Source of the DNA: Mercurialis annua
Lineage: Eukaryota; Streptophyta; Magnoliopsida; Malpighiales; Euphorbiaceae
Direction of reading: 5' to 3'
NCBI RefSeq assembly: GCF_937616625.2
Contig: NC_065575.1
Coordinates: 30,007,001 to 30,071,000 of the forward strand
Length of the DNA stretch: 64,000 nucleotides
Shown: positions 1-9,185 of the stretch, one piece after another
Layout of the letters: the number at the start of each line of letters is the position of its first letter
How positions within the stretch are numbered: the stretch's first letter is position 1
Program-made: the position numbers and the translations under genes
The notes under the pieces: generated by a model
The model's database searches: none
Seen by the model: only the letters and a program-made list of their open reading frames with translations
Told to the model about the DNA's origin: nothing

Positions 1-1174
1 TCAATTTGATAACGTTTTATTATTATTTAGGCTCAATTTTTTTATTGGGGTGCATTTTATCACATATGTTCATATTTTTATTATTGTCGCAGGGCTTTAC
101 ATCGGAGTTCTCTTACAAAACAAAACAAAATTTCCAATCATCTTTGATTGGTTTGGCCGGCCATTTCAAACTTTTCATTTGATTTCAAATCACTTTGAAA
201 ACTCTAGTACAATTGTGGCTCAGAGTGATGACAGCTCTCATCACTAAAGAGTTGCTCGATAAAATCATGTTTTCTTTCATCGTTGTACAAATATGATGCA
301 TGACCTATATTTTCAAAAAAAAATCGTACAAAAATTGTATGCATTGCTCACGTGATTATGATTGGCCATATGCAATGTCTGAGCACAATTGCACTGTTAA
401 AAACATAAGATTTTCAAATCTTTTGCAAAACTGTAAGTCCCTCCAGATTACACACTCTGCGACATTATTGGCTTTTATTATTATTTATTGGAGTTTATTA
501 TGATTTTGATATTGAAAGTTTTGTCGTCCGCTAACACTTGCCTAAGTGTTTCGCAACCAATACTATTCTTCTCCAACATTTCAAATCGACATATCGTTCG
601 AAATCTTCTAGTAGCTATCTATCTTCATATTCCATCCTTTCGATCATATACTCGTATCTCGTAGCCCTTAGGCATACATATCGATTCTTCACAATGATCT
701 TTGTTCTCTAATCACTTACCATCCTTCGCAATAAATAAAACGTAATATTAGGAATTACGTTTGACGATATATGTATTTTATGTGTTTTATGCATTTTTCT
801 TTTGTTCAATTGTTATACTATATACTGTGCATAGGATGAAGCCTAAAAACAATAGTTTATCACAATCTATTTCTATAGGCATTGCCTACACGATATACTA
901 TTTATCATATGCACGCCATATCGATCAAACACAATTACGAGCAATCACATACCAAAAAAAAGGCAATTAACCATATAAAATATACAACGCACAGTTTATA
1001 TCATTCACGTAAACACGTGAAGCAACTCAATCGTATATTAAAGCAAAACGACACAAACATTTCAATCAAACACATATAGTCAATAAGGCTCGACTCTATA
1101 TGCTGCAGTAGTTCGTGGGTACTTAAGGTCAAACAGACACTTTTCATAGACTGGCAGTGGTAACTGGACCAACT
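1..1174 (-). other. Non-coding interior (leader) of the left element
   Basis: This is AT-rich sequence downstream of the primer-binding site on the minus strand. I find no reading frame with Gag-like content on either strand; the few short open frames have biased, unrecognisable composition. The simplest reading is a long 5' untranslated leader, with gag beyond the window edge. A second nested insertion or decay of gag cannot be excluded. A small perfect hairpin (TCACGT-AAAC-ACGTGA) lies at 1005-1020. Confidence 0.5.
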
Positions 1175-1187
1175 GCTCTGATACCAA
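1175..1187 (-). other. Primer-binding site, initiator-Met tRNA type
   Basis: The minus strand reads TTGGTATCAGAGC, starting four bases inside the LTR end. TGGTATCAGAGC is the usual plant gypsy/copia primer-binding sequence complementary to the 3' end of initiator-Met tRNA. It fixes the orientation of the left element and the boundary of its LTR. Confidence 0.88.
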
Positions 1188-1658
1188 CTTTGTCACGACC
1201 CGAAATCGAGGGCCGTGACCGGCGCTAGGGAATGGGAATTGTAGTTCCGAAACCCGTAGCAAGCCTGAAATTCACTATAAATTTTTCGCAATTATAAACA
1301 TTTTCCTACACTATAATATTATCCTAGGTCACGATTGGTCACACAATGTACTACTGCAGCGGTCACGGAAGTCGGACTGTACATGGCAAGACAGACTCCC
1401 GGAAAAATGATAGACTTCTAATCACTCCAAATCTAGGTACCTAAAATGTTTAAAAACCACGGGGTCAGCTTAAGCTGAGTGAGATATACCTTACTAACGG
1501 TATTATCACAAAAATAACATCGCAAATGAAAATCATTTATGCACGCAAATATAATATTATCATATTACAAACAAAGATTTGATCCGATAGAAACCTTAAT
1601 CTTAAACTCTTAACCTTTCCTAACATGTACCGTATTCATATCAAATCATTTGATCCAA

Positions 1659-1840
1659 GTGGTACGGTCCCGAGATAGTTCAGCCGAGTTACTCGTTACC
1701 ACGTGGCATAGTCCCGAGATAGTTCAACCGAGTTACTTATGCCACTATTTAATCCCATGGTGTGAGTCCCGAGATAGTTCAACCGAGTTACTCACTAGAT
1801 ACGGGTCCCGAGATAGTTCGACCGAGTTACCTCGTATCTA
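1659..1840 (-). repeat. Four tandem stem-forming modules in the left LTR
   Basis: Four copies of a 26-bp core start at 1667, 1711, 1766 and 1805. On the plus strand each begins GTCCCGAGATAGTTC and ends ACCGAGTTAC (first copy GCCGAGTTAC). Each core is flanked by its own inverted repeat. Module 1 has GTGGTACG/CGTTACCAC, with one bulged base. Module 2 has GTGGCATA/TATGCCAC, perfect. Module 3 has GTGA/TCAC. Module 4 has TAGATACG/CGTATCTA, perfect. The arm sequence differs between modules while complementarity is kept. Related cores occur in the plus-strand element's LTRs. Confidence 0.85.
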
Positions 1841-2161
1841 CCAAAATTATAATCCTCCTTTCCGATACCCAAACATAATTAGCGTATATTGAGCTCATGT
1901 CAAACAATTCTAAGTACAGACATCTAGACTCTTACAAACACCGGTGATCACACGGCCTATTGACGCCCAATAGGTAGCTTGTTTCTTCGGATTACACACC
2001 AATTTCAAACATAGAACAAATAGCAATAAACGATATACGATATTTCAAACATAGAACAAACAACAACAAAACACTACACAACTTGATCCAACACAAAATA
2101 TATAATTCATTCTCAAATATATAATAAATGAATTCACAATCTAATTATCAAACATAAACTA

Positions 2162-2180
2162 TTAATATATATATATATAA
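2162..2180. repeat. AT dinucleotide microsatellite
   Basis: A short run of alternating TA lies inside the left LTR, in an AT-rich background. No function is indicated. Confidence 0.7.
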
Positions 2181-3223
2181 AATAAATCATATTCCGTGTA
2201 TCTCACGGTAGAATAACCATTTAATTCATACAATTTCGAATCACAACAAATAATTATATAATGCGATGTGTTTTTATAACTTATAAATAAGATATTTAAC
2301 ATTATATTTATAGCGTAATAATACGCGAGAGTAAAGTATACTCACTCTTTGCTTTCCAATCCAATTCATTTATACGCATTAGTCTTGGCCGAATACTCCT
2401 AGGCCAAAACCGTCGATCCTGTCGCCTCTCGGTTTGTCTGTCACAAACGAGGTTCAAAAATGCATTTAAATTATACTGGCGTTATGAAATAGAAACTACT
2501 AAATTACTATATTAATTTAATTCTTCTTAACTTCAGCCCATCTATAATACCCAATCAATCCTATAAAACCCGCTTAAACATCTAAATTCGCTTCGTTGCG
2601 TTGTTACGTCAATATCACCTTTTTGTTTTTAAATTTTACAATGCTTGGCCTTAATATATTTTCCTTAGTAATTTGATTTTAAAATAGCATATATAACCCT
2701 TAGTATCCTTACTTTAGGTTCAACCTTAATCTTAATCGAAACGAGACTTAATTCACCAAGCGCCGCCTATCGATTCCTATTAGATTCGGACATGTTACAA
2801 AAGCAACATTTTACAATTTGTTTAACATGACTATTTTACTAAGTCATTAATCTTATAATCCGTTTAGGGCAGCCCTAATAAATTTCCTATAACCATTTTA
2901 TTTATTAAATTCAACATTTCATTTTTAACGTTACTTACGTCATTGATGTTCTAAGTTTAAACGTCTATTAATACCATTAGCCTTTTAATCGTTTTAGTCA
3001 ATCTAAAACATCCTACAATGCAATATTATAACCTATATATTCATTCCTAATCATGCCATAATGCCTAACCGATATCAATTTCAAATCATTAACATTTTAT
3101 CCTAAAAACTGCTTTTACGTCAAGTTCGATTACTAGTTTCATAACTCCGCTAACAACTTGAAACGATCAACACATTAAACATAAACGGAGGTTGGCATCA
3201 GCCCCCTCATCTTGTTCACCTTG

Positions 3224-3367
3224 CCCTCCCCTAGTTGACAAGGGGAGGGGCTGATCATGCCCTAGTGCGTTGCACCAGGGCTGCTGCAATCTGCAGCTCC
3301 ACCGTGCTACGGCACGGTGGAAAATCTGCTGGACCGTAGGTCCAGAAACTCCAGCCACCATGGCTGG
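3224..3367 (-). repeat. Chain of six consecutive short hairpins
   Basis: This is a GC-rich island in AT-rich LTR sequence. The perfect or near-perfect arms are: 3224-3232/3241-3249 (CCCTCCCCT); 3259-3268/3272-3281 (10 bp, one mismatch); 3283-3288/3292-3297 (GCTGCA); 3298-3307/3312-3321 (TCCACCGTGC, perfect); 3329-3335/3339-3345 (CTGGACC); 3351-3357/3361-3367 (CCAGCCA). Loops are 3-8 nt. An outer imperfect pairing, GGCATCAGCCCC with GGGGCTGAT, encloses the first hairpin. Function is unknown. Confidence 0.85.
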
Positions 3368-3763
3368 CCTCCTCCACACCAAACTCTATACAAAACCTAT
3401 CCCAAGCACAACTCTCACAACCTCACTCAACAACCCATTCAATTTCAGCCTAAACTAACCAAAATCATGCCAAAACTATTAATTCTAAGCTTATAAACTT
3501 CGTTTTCAACAATTATTATTAAAACAGAAAATTAACAGCAGAAATCCTAACCTTAAAATGAGATTTTTACCTTGATTTATTGGGTTCAATCAGTAGGTAT
3601 GGTTCTCTTCTTTCCGTTGCCGCAAGAATCGATCAAAACCGAGCTAAAACGAATAAGTTATGGTGAATTGAAGTTTGATTTTCATATGGAGTTGAGATGA
3701 TGAAGATGGTGAGGGCTTGAGCTGAGAAAATGGGCGTATATTCTGATCTTAAATCATATAATT

Positions 3764-3778
3764 AACTATATATTTATG
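3764..3778 (-). promoter_or_regulatory. Candidate TATA region of the left LTR
   Basis: The minus strand reads CATAAATATATAGTT here, followed by sequence typical of a transcribed leader. It is the most TATA-like stretch in the proper half of the LTR. However, the LTR is AT-rich and such matches arise by chance, so this is weak. Confidence 0.3.
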
Positions 3779-4377
3779 ACAAAAATGCACTTGAACCCTT
3801 AATGAAACCACCTCCTCAACATTTAATCATAAACTTTTCTTTTATTCAATTTAGCCCAAAACAAATTACTTAATTGTTTAATCTCGACAAAATTTCGTAT
3901 TATTTATGTCCAAATAAATAATAATCTTCCGCTCACTTATTATTTAAACTCCGCTCATCGAATTTGTCAAATTTTGGTTAAAACGCTCAATTTTCCAATT
4001 TGAGCAAAAACGACGATTTTTGTCACTTTTTCGTCCTTATTTTTAATTTATAAATATTGATATCCAAATTATCAATATTATTTTTTTAATTATTGAGTCC
4101 CATCAATAATTTATTTATTTAGTATTTTTCGGGCAATAAAAATTCCATTTTCTAATTTCTCGGGGACTTAATCTTATTTTTAATTCCAACTTTTCCTTAG
4201 CCCCGTTTAATTATTTTAGGCATTACAAATATTGAAATTCTTTCTTTAAATTTCAATATCGACCTATCCTCTTCCTTAATTACTTAATTCCTACGTTAAC
4301 TCTTTTTCTAGTCGCTCTGACTATTAATTTAAATTGCGTTGCCCACTTCGGCAACGTCAAACGTACGGGGTATTACA

Positions 4378-5585
4378 AAACGTTTGGATTTGTTTTGTAA
4401 CGTTTTAAATGTTTTGCTTAAATCACTAAAAAGGTGAAATGTTTGGATTGGTTTCGTAACGTTTTAAACGTTTGGCTTATATCGCTAAAAAGGTGAAACA
4501 TTTGGTTTTGTTTCGTAACGTTTGTAAACGTTTGGCTTAAATCGTTAAAAAGTTGAAACCATTGGATTTGTTTCGTAACTTTTGTAAACGTTTGGCTGAA
4601 ATCGCTAAAAATGTGAAACGTTTGGATTTTTTTCGTAACGTTTGTAAACATTTGGCTTAAATCGCTAAAAATATGAAACATTTGGATTTGTTTTGTAACA
4701 TTTGTAAACGTTTGGTTAAATCGCTAAAAAGGGGAAATGTTTGGATTTATTTCGTATTGTTTCATACGTTTGGATTTGTTTCGTAACGTTTAGCTTAAAT
4801 TGCTCCAAAGGGAAAACGTTTGGATTTGTTTTGTAAATTTGGTAAAGGTTTTGCTTAAATTGCTAAAACGGCGAAACGTTTGGATTTGTTTCGTAATGTT
4901 TTAAACGTTTGGATTGGTTTTGTAACGTTTTAAATGTTTGGCTTAAATCGCTAAAAATGTGAAACGTTTGGATTGGTTTCGTAACGTTTTAAACGTTTGG
5001 CTTATATCGCTAATAAGATGATACATTTGGTTTTGTTTCGTAACATTTGTAAACGTTTAGCTTAAATCGCTAAAAAGGGGAAACGTTTGGATTTGTTTTG
5101 TAACGTTTGTAAACGTTTGGCTAAAATCGCTAAAAAGGGTAAACGTTTAGATTTGTTTCGTAACGTTTTAAACGTTTTGATTGGTTTCGTAACGTTTGTA
5201 AACATTTGGCTTAAATCACTAAAAAGGTGAAACATTATGATTTTTTTCGTAACGTATTAAATGTTTGGATTTGTTTCGTAACGTTTGTAAGATTTGGCTT
5301 CAATCGCTAAAAAGATGAAACGTTTGGATTTGTTTCGTAACGTTTGTAAAGGTTTGGCTTAAATCTCTAAAAAGGTGAAACGTTAGGATTTTTTCGTAAT
5401 GTATTAAACATTTGGATTTGTTTCGCAACGTTTGTAATATTTGGCTTCAATCGCTAAAAAGGTAAAACGTTTAGATTTGTTTCGTAACGTTTGTAAACGT
5501 TTAGCTTATATCGATAAAAAGGTGAAACGTTTGGTTTTGTTTTGTAACGTTCGTAAACGTTTGGCATAAATCGCTAATAAAGTGA
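4378..5585. repeat. Tandem ~60-bp repeat array, segment 1
   Basis: The segment consists of degenerate tandem copies of a ~60-bp unit. The recognisable pieces are AACGTTTGGATTTG, TTTCGTAACGTTTGTAAACG, TTTGGCTTAAATCGC and TAAAAAGGTG. It starts directly after the left LTR and is cut at 5585 by the plus-strand element; the same array resumes in phase at 15158. Copies differ mainly by ACG to ATG or ACA changes and by half-unit gains of about 28-30 bp. There are no genes. Confidence 0.95.
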
Positions 5586-5723
5586 TGTAATATCTCAGAA
5601 AATTATTAAAATTTTCTAAATATGTTTTCGGTAATAAATTGAATTTTTCGGGGGGCGATTCAATTCGTAGTTTAATTTTTGGTCCGGTTCAATTTCAGAA
5701 ATTGTGTATTCCTTTTTATTTTT

Positions 5724-5918
5724 GGTGGTTCAACAAAAATGGTTGAACCACCACATGTGAATCAGGTATCGAAAGAAACCTGAACTAAAAGTGAGGATTC
5801 TCGTTCGAGAATTGTGATTCTCGAACGAGACCTCAGCATATTAAGCTGAGTCTCGTTCGAGAATCAGCATTCTCGAACGAGAATGCCTCAGATTTGCTGG
5901 TCTCGTTCGAGACCAGCA
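5724..5918 (+). repeat. Hairpin chain in U3 of the 5' LTR
   Basis: Successive inverted repeats include GGTGGTTCAAC/GTTGAACCACC (5724-5734/5742-5752, perfect 11 bp); TCAGGT/ACCTGA (5762-5783), which is a perfect 9-bp pair in the 3' LTR; and five copies of TCTCGTTCGAGA or its complement TCTCGAACGAGA starting at 5799, 5819, 5851, 5871 and 5901. The last copy extends to TGCTGGTCTCG/CGAGACCAGCA (5895-5918) around a TT. The alternating orientation allows both small local hairpins and larger stems between copies. The zone lies just upstream of the presumed promoter. The 3' LTR carries the same chain with several mismatches. Confidence 0.88.
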
Positions 5919-5968
5919 GGACCCTTGTGAGGAGGGTACTTTGGACCTTATTCTCTTTATTTCTGATC

Positions 5969-5978
5969 CCTTAAATAC
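5969..5978 (+). promoter_or_regulatory. Weak TATA-like site in U3
   Basis: CCTTAAATAC is followed ~30 bp later by a C/A-rich, leader-like stretch containing AAACCCTAGCC. The same site is kept in the 3' LTR. It is a poor match to TATAAATA, so this is a tentative promoter. Confidence 0.3.
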
Positions 5979-7664
5979 GTAACTCTTAAACCTAATCTAT
6001 TCTCCACACTACAAGCAAACCCTAGCCACCTTTAACATCCATTTTCTCTGAAAAACGAAGCCGTAATCATCCCTCAAACTCTGCTGTCCGGTAAGTCTCT
6101 ACATTCATGATATTTCAGTTTTGATATTTGGCGGCTTTTTCGTATTTTTGATCGTTCTTGCTCGTTTCTAGATCGAAATCAAAACCGTTTGATCTCAGAC
6201 GTTCTATACTCATATACCTTCGATTCCCCACCTTGTTTTCGTTAACCGGTACGTGATCGACCTCATTTTCAATCGCCGTACGGTTTCCGTTTTAAGTTTG
6301 ATAAAACTTGTTTTAGTTGAACTTGTTACTGCCGAATCCTTTCATCCTCTTGAATTTGATTCTGTTATGTTTAGTGTTTATAAACCTCTTGAATCGATTA
6401 ATTGATAATTAAGAATCATGTTTATATTGGGCGATGGGTTATTCGTTCGAACTGTTATTTTCGCCGTTCATTATGGAGTGATGGTTGTTATGTTTCAATT
6501 ATGAAATTAGCTACTGTAACATAGATCATGAATGAATTATGAATTGCTTAGACTTGTAGGTTGTTTGAATGATGTCTAAGAATGGTGTTGATGAAATATT
6601 AAAGATTCAGTTATTATGCTTGGGTACGGAATTGTTGGCGTGATTGAAGGATTGGCGGGTTATGATCTGTTTCAAATTGGGAGGATGGCCAAAAGGCCAT
6701 TTTGGCCAATCAATTGTTTTGAATAAAACAAATAAATCCTTAAGGTTAAACTTTAACAAATAACTTGGATTTTAATTTGAATTATAAATTAAATATTTAA
6801 AACAATAATCAATTATAAATCGAGTTAATATAAATACTCGGGACTTTATATTTAACTTTGAATTTTGATTTGGTATAAATTTGTTAAATTACAATTTAGT
6901 CCCTAATTGGCAAAAGTGCAGTTTAGTCCCTAATTGGCTAAAGTACAATTTAGTCCCTAAACTTTTATAAGATTTATTTAAATAAGTTTTTGGGATGTAA
7001 CTCGGGTTACTAAAAATTGAAGTTATTGAGTTCCGCTTTTAAAATGGATTATTCTTTATTGAATTGTTTTCTAAATATAAACTCGGGTTTATATTGATAA
7101 ATGTTTTGAGTCGGGTTAGACTTGGGTCACCCGACAAGTGAGGTTAGTTTGGTAGTTATTGGTAACTCGGCTAACCCACTACTTGGAAATTTATTATTAT
7201 TTAAAGATTATTAAATAATATTTATAAATTGGATTTTAAGCGAGAACTCAATAGACTTATATTAATTGGGCTTTATTACCTAATGGGTATTTTTGTGTGT
7301 TCTGGCTTGTTTATTTCCGACGTGTTAATTGTGCTAGTCCTATGAGGTGTCTAGTACTCTCTAGAGTTAGGGTCTGTTTTTAATAATTATTTTATTTGTC
7401 TAGACCCGTCTATTGTTCGTGCTCCAGAAGCGAACCAGGATTAGTTGCTTGCCGGTATTAACGTGGATTAGCAACCAGTTAGTTTGTACTTACTATTTAC
7501 CGCTTTATTAAGTAAATTGTTATTTTAATATTAAATATATATACTGTACGTATATTTCAAACTGTTTTTATATTATGGCTTATAGTTTGAACATGCTACC
7601 TAATGGGCATCATTAGGACTGCGTGCGCACCGGTAATGATATGGGTAAGGTAATTATGGTAACG

Positions 7665-7790
7665 TGGTAACTCGGTGTGAGCATAGCTCTCGGGACCAAG
7701 TAGAGTAACTCGGTGTAGCTCAGCTCTCGGGACTCTGGTATAAGTGTGGTCAGTGGTAACTCGGTGTAGCTCAGCTCTTGGGACTAGACC
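7665..7790 (+). repeat. Three tandem stem-forming modules in the 5' LTR
   Basis: Each module has a core running from AACTCGGTG to CTCTCGGG (CTCTTGGG in the third). Each core is enclosed by its own complementary arms: TGGT/ACCA (7665-7668/7695-7698), AGAGT/ACTCT (7702-7706/7732-7736), GGTCAGT/ACTAGACC (7748-7754/7783-7790, one bulge). The core matches, in the same element orientation, that of the four modules in the left LTR. The 3' LTR keeps corresponding modules at about 14450-14570. Confidence 0.8.
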
Positions 7791-8380
7791 TATTGGATTA
7801 TATTGTTTATTTAAAATTGTGGATTAAGGTTCCAACTATTGTTCGTAATATCGTTATTAAATGTTTTAAACGGTTTTAAAGGTTTTCCACTTACTAAATG
7901 TAGATAGTGGTATAAACTCATCTCAGTATATTTGACCCAGTTGTTTTTCCAATTATTCCCAGGGTTATGATCTGAGAGAGTCTGGTGATCTCCGCATTTA
8001 CTTTCCTCGGACGTTCCATTTATTTTTGATAAACTGTAAAACTGTTTTATTCTTAGACCGCAGTAGTAACTAGACGTCTTTATTATTATTATATATTTTG
8101 TCCGATTGGTTCGACTGGTTATATTGCTTTGGCATGTTATATTATTTACATTGGTTTATGATAAATCTATTTTAGACTCGGAATTGGATAAGCATGTTAT
8201 TTTAACTGTTGAATATTATAACTGCTAAATTTAGGCTGAAGTCTCGGTTGCCCCCGAGCATTGGTTTTCTGCAGGTTTATGTGTTTATATGTTAATTGAC
8301 AGGCTAGCTACGAGTCTTGGTACTACATTACCCATACCCTAGAGCTGGTCGCGATTCATGAAAATGGGTCGTGACAAACT

Positions 8381-8392
8381 TGGTATCAGAGC
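8381..8392 (+). other. Primer-binding site, initiator-Met tRNA type
   Basis: TGGTATCAGAGC starts four bases after the LTR end (GTGACA, then AACT). It is complementary to the 3' end of plant initiator-Met tRNA and marks the start of minus-strand DNA synthesis for this element. Confidence 0.93.
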
Positions 8393-8719
8393 TTTGGTTT
8401 CAAACCAAGGCCATTTGCTTGCTATGTGTTTACTCTGTTAAGTATGGTTGTGTCTTAGGAACTATTGTGGATATAGGTTTCTGTCATGTCTTTAAAAATG
8501 TCATCTTTTGATTTTTAAAATATTCTGCCTACACAAATAGGATTGTGTCGAGTCAGTCATTATATGTTGATTTGATGCTGTTAAATATTAATTTTATTTC
8601 ATTTGGGTGAATATTTTAATGTTGTTGATTTCTCGGGAAATCCTAATTTGTTACTTGTTTTGTTTCATACTTGGGTATGAATTATGTGTTATTGAAATTG
8701 TTTTTTGTTTAATCCTTAG
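8393..8719 (+). other. Leader between PBS and gag
   Basis: This is T-rich non-coding sequence with no supported reading frame. Its last ~20 bases form a pyrimidine-rich tract ending in AG, a possible 3' splice site. Confidence 0.6.
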
Positions 8720-9185
8720 GATTTGGATAATGTTGTTCGTACTCGTGCTCGTGCTGCGGCAAAGCAAGAAGTTGTGGCTGATGATGCGATTTCTATGGAA
8801 GTCGATAAGAACGTACCACCAGTTCCGGCCAATGCTGGAAATGGTAGAGGTAGAGGTGCTGGCAGAGGTAGAGGTAGAGACAGAAGAGCTGGTGCTGGTA
8901 GAGATGGAGCTAGAGGACGTGGTGCAGCAGGCGCCGAATGTGCAGCAGGCACCGAATATGCAGCAGGCGTCGAATGTGCAGCAGGCGCCGAATGTGCAGC
9001 AGGCGCCGAATGTGCAGCAGGCACCAGGGGTGCAACAGGCACCGAATATGCAGGCGTTCGACTTCACTACTTTCTTGAATGGGATTGTCGAGATGCAGAA
9101 CAACCAGGCCCTTTTGCAGAATCAGTGCACTGTACTGGGTTAGTTAGCGCAGCAATAGCAACCTCAGGCTGGTACTGTAGCTGGT
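8720..9185 (+). pseudogene. gag: Gag N-terminal part, frameshifted, with two stops
   Basis: From about 8723 a frame reads as a basic, Arg/Gly-rich segment after an Asp-Asn-Val-Val start region. The codon where Met would be expected is TTG, and no ATG is available nearby in that frame. Around 8905-8921 the meaningful frame changes to the one used by the main Gag. There, seven 18-bp repeats (8922-9047) encode a Gln-Gln-Ala-Pro-Asn-Val type hexapeptide. Two TAG codons (9141-9143 and 9156-9158) then interrupt this frame before the main Gag region. Chromovirus Gag N-termini are poorly conserved, so only position and composition support the call. The real start codon is uncertain. Confidence 0.6.
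8922..9047 (+). repeat. Seven tandem 18-bp repeats in gag
   Basis: Seven copies of an 18-bp unit similar to GTGCAGCAGGCGCCGAAT run without gaps. In the Gag frame they encode a Pro/Gln-rich hexapeptide repeat. The copies differ by one to four bases each. It is a coding minisatellite that would vary in number by slippage. Confidence 0.93.

Larger units (their letters stand above)
1..4377 (-). mobile_element. 5' part of a minus-strand Ty3/gypsy-like LTR retrotransposon
   Basis: Reading on the minus strand, an LTR begins TGTAATACCCCG at 4377 and ends GGTCGTGACA at 1191. A spacer and a primer-binding site TTGGTATCAGAGC (1187-1175) follow. This is the standard 5' end of a plant gypsy element primed by initiator-Met tRNA. 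The interior continues leftward out of the window, so gag-pol and the 3' LTR are not visible. The LTR start abuts tandem repeat at 4378, so the element sits in, or at the border of, the array. The last ~75 bp of the LTR resemble those of the other two LTRs in this window, which suggests related lineages. Clade is not determinable without the polyprotein. Confidence 0.85.
1191..4377 (-). repeat. 5' LTR of the left element (3187 bp)
   Basis: The LTR has TG...CA ends: TGTAATACCCCG at 4377 and CGTGACA at 1191 on the minus strand. At 3187 bp it is long but within the range of plant gypsy LTRs. It contains no credible gene. Two structured zones stand out: a chain of six short hairpins at 3224-3367, and four tandem stem-forming modules at 1659-1840. 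There is an AT microsatellite at about 2162-2180. Only one LTR copy is in the window, so its age cannot be estimated. The family assignment rests on the LTR/PBS layout only. Confidence 0.85.
5586..8376 (+). repeat. 5' LTR of the plus-strand element (2791 bp)
   Basis: It runs from TGTAATATCTCAG to GGGTCGTGACA and is followed by AAC and the PBS. It aligns with the 3' LTR over both ends, but holds 1487 bp (6066-7552) that the 3' copy lacks. By eye the first ~480 bp differ at about 25 positions between the LTRs, roughly 5%. It contains a hairpin chain (5724-5918), a weak TATA-like CCTTAAATAC (5969-5978), a candidate splice donor (6091), and three stem-forming modules (7665-7790). The stretch 6100-7600 holds no gene; around 6895-6965 a short phrase including TTTAGTCCCTAA is repeated. 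Confidence 0.93.
6091..8719 (+). other. Candidate intron, R/U5 to gag
   Basis: TCCG|GTAAGT at 6091 matches the plant 5' splice-site consensus. A T-rich tract ending CCTTAG at 8719 lies immediately before the first Gag-like codons. Splicing would remove most of the LTR R/U5 region, the PBS and the leader, and would bring a short capped leader next to gag. This is inference only: the donor and acceptor are the sole evidence. The donor lies in the part missing from the 3' LTR. Confidence 0.3.

Noticed and set aside
50..1079. Several 60-70-codon plus-strand open frames at the left edge
   Set aside because: They are AT-rich, low in information, with no domain or conserved motif, and lie antisense to the leader of a minus-strand element.
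1650..1892. 80-codon plus-strand open frame in the left LTR
   Set aside because: It is made by the four tandem stem-forming modules. The repeated peptide is a by-product of the repeat, and the element reads on the other strand.
3167..3458. Open frames on both strands over the GC-rich island
   Set aside because: Both overlap the hairpin chain, have no recognisable domain, and are explained by the higher GC content lowering stop frequency.
8651..9103. Two long minus-strand open frames opposite the gag N-terminus
   Set aside because: They are antisense shadows of the 18-bp repeats and the Arg/Gly-rich gag segment; Ala/Pro/Ser or Cys/Thr low complexity.
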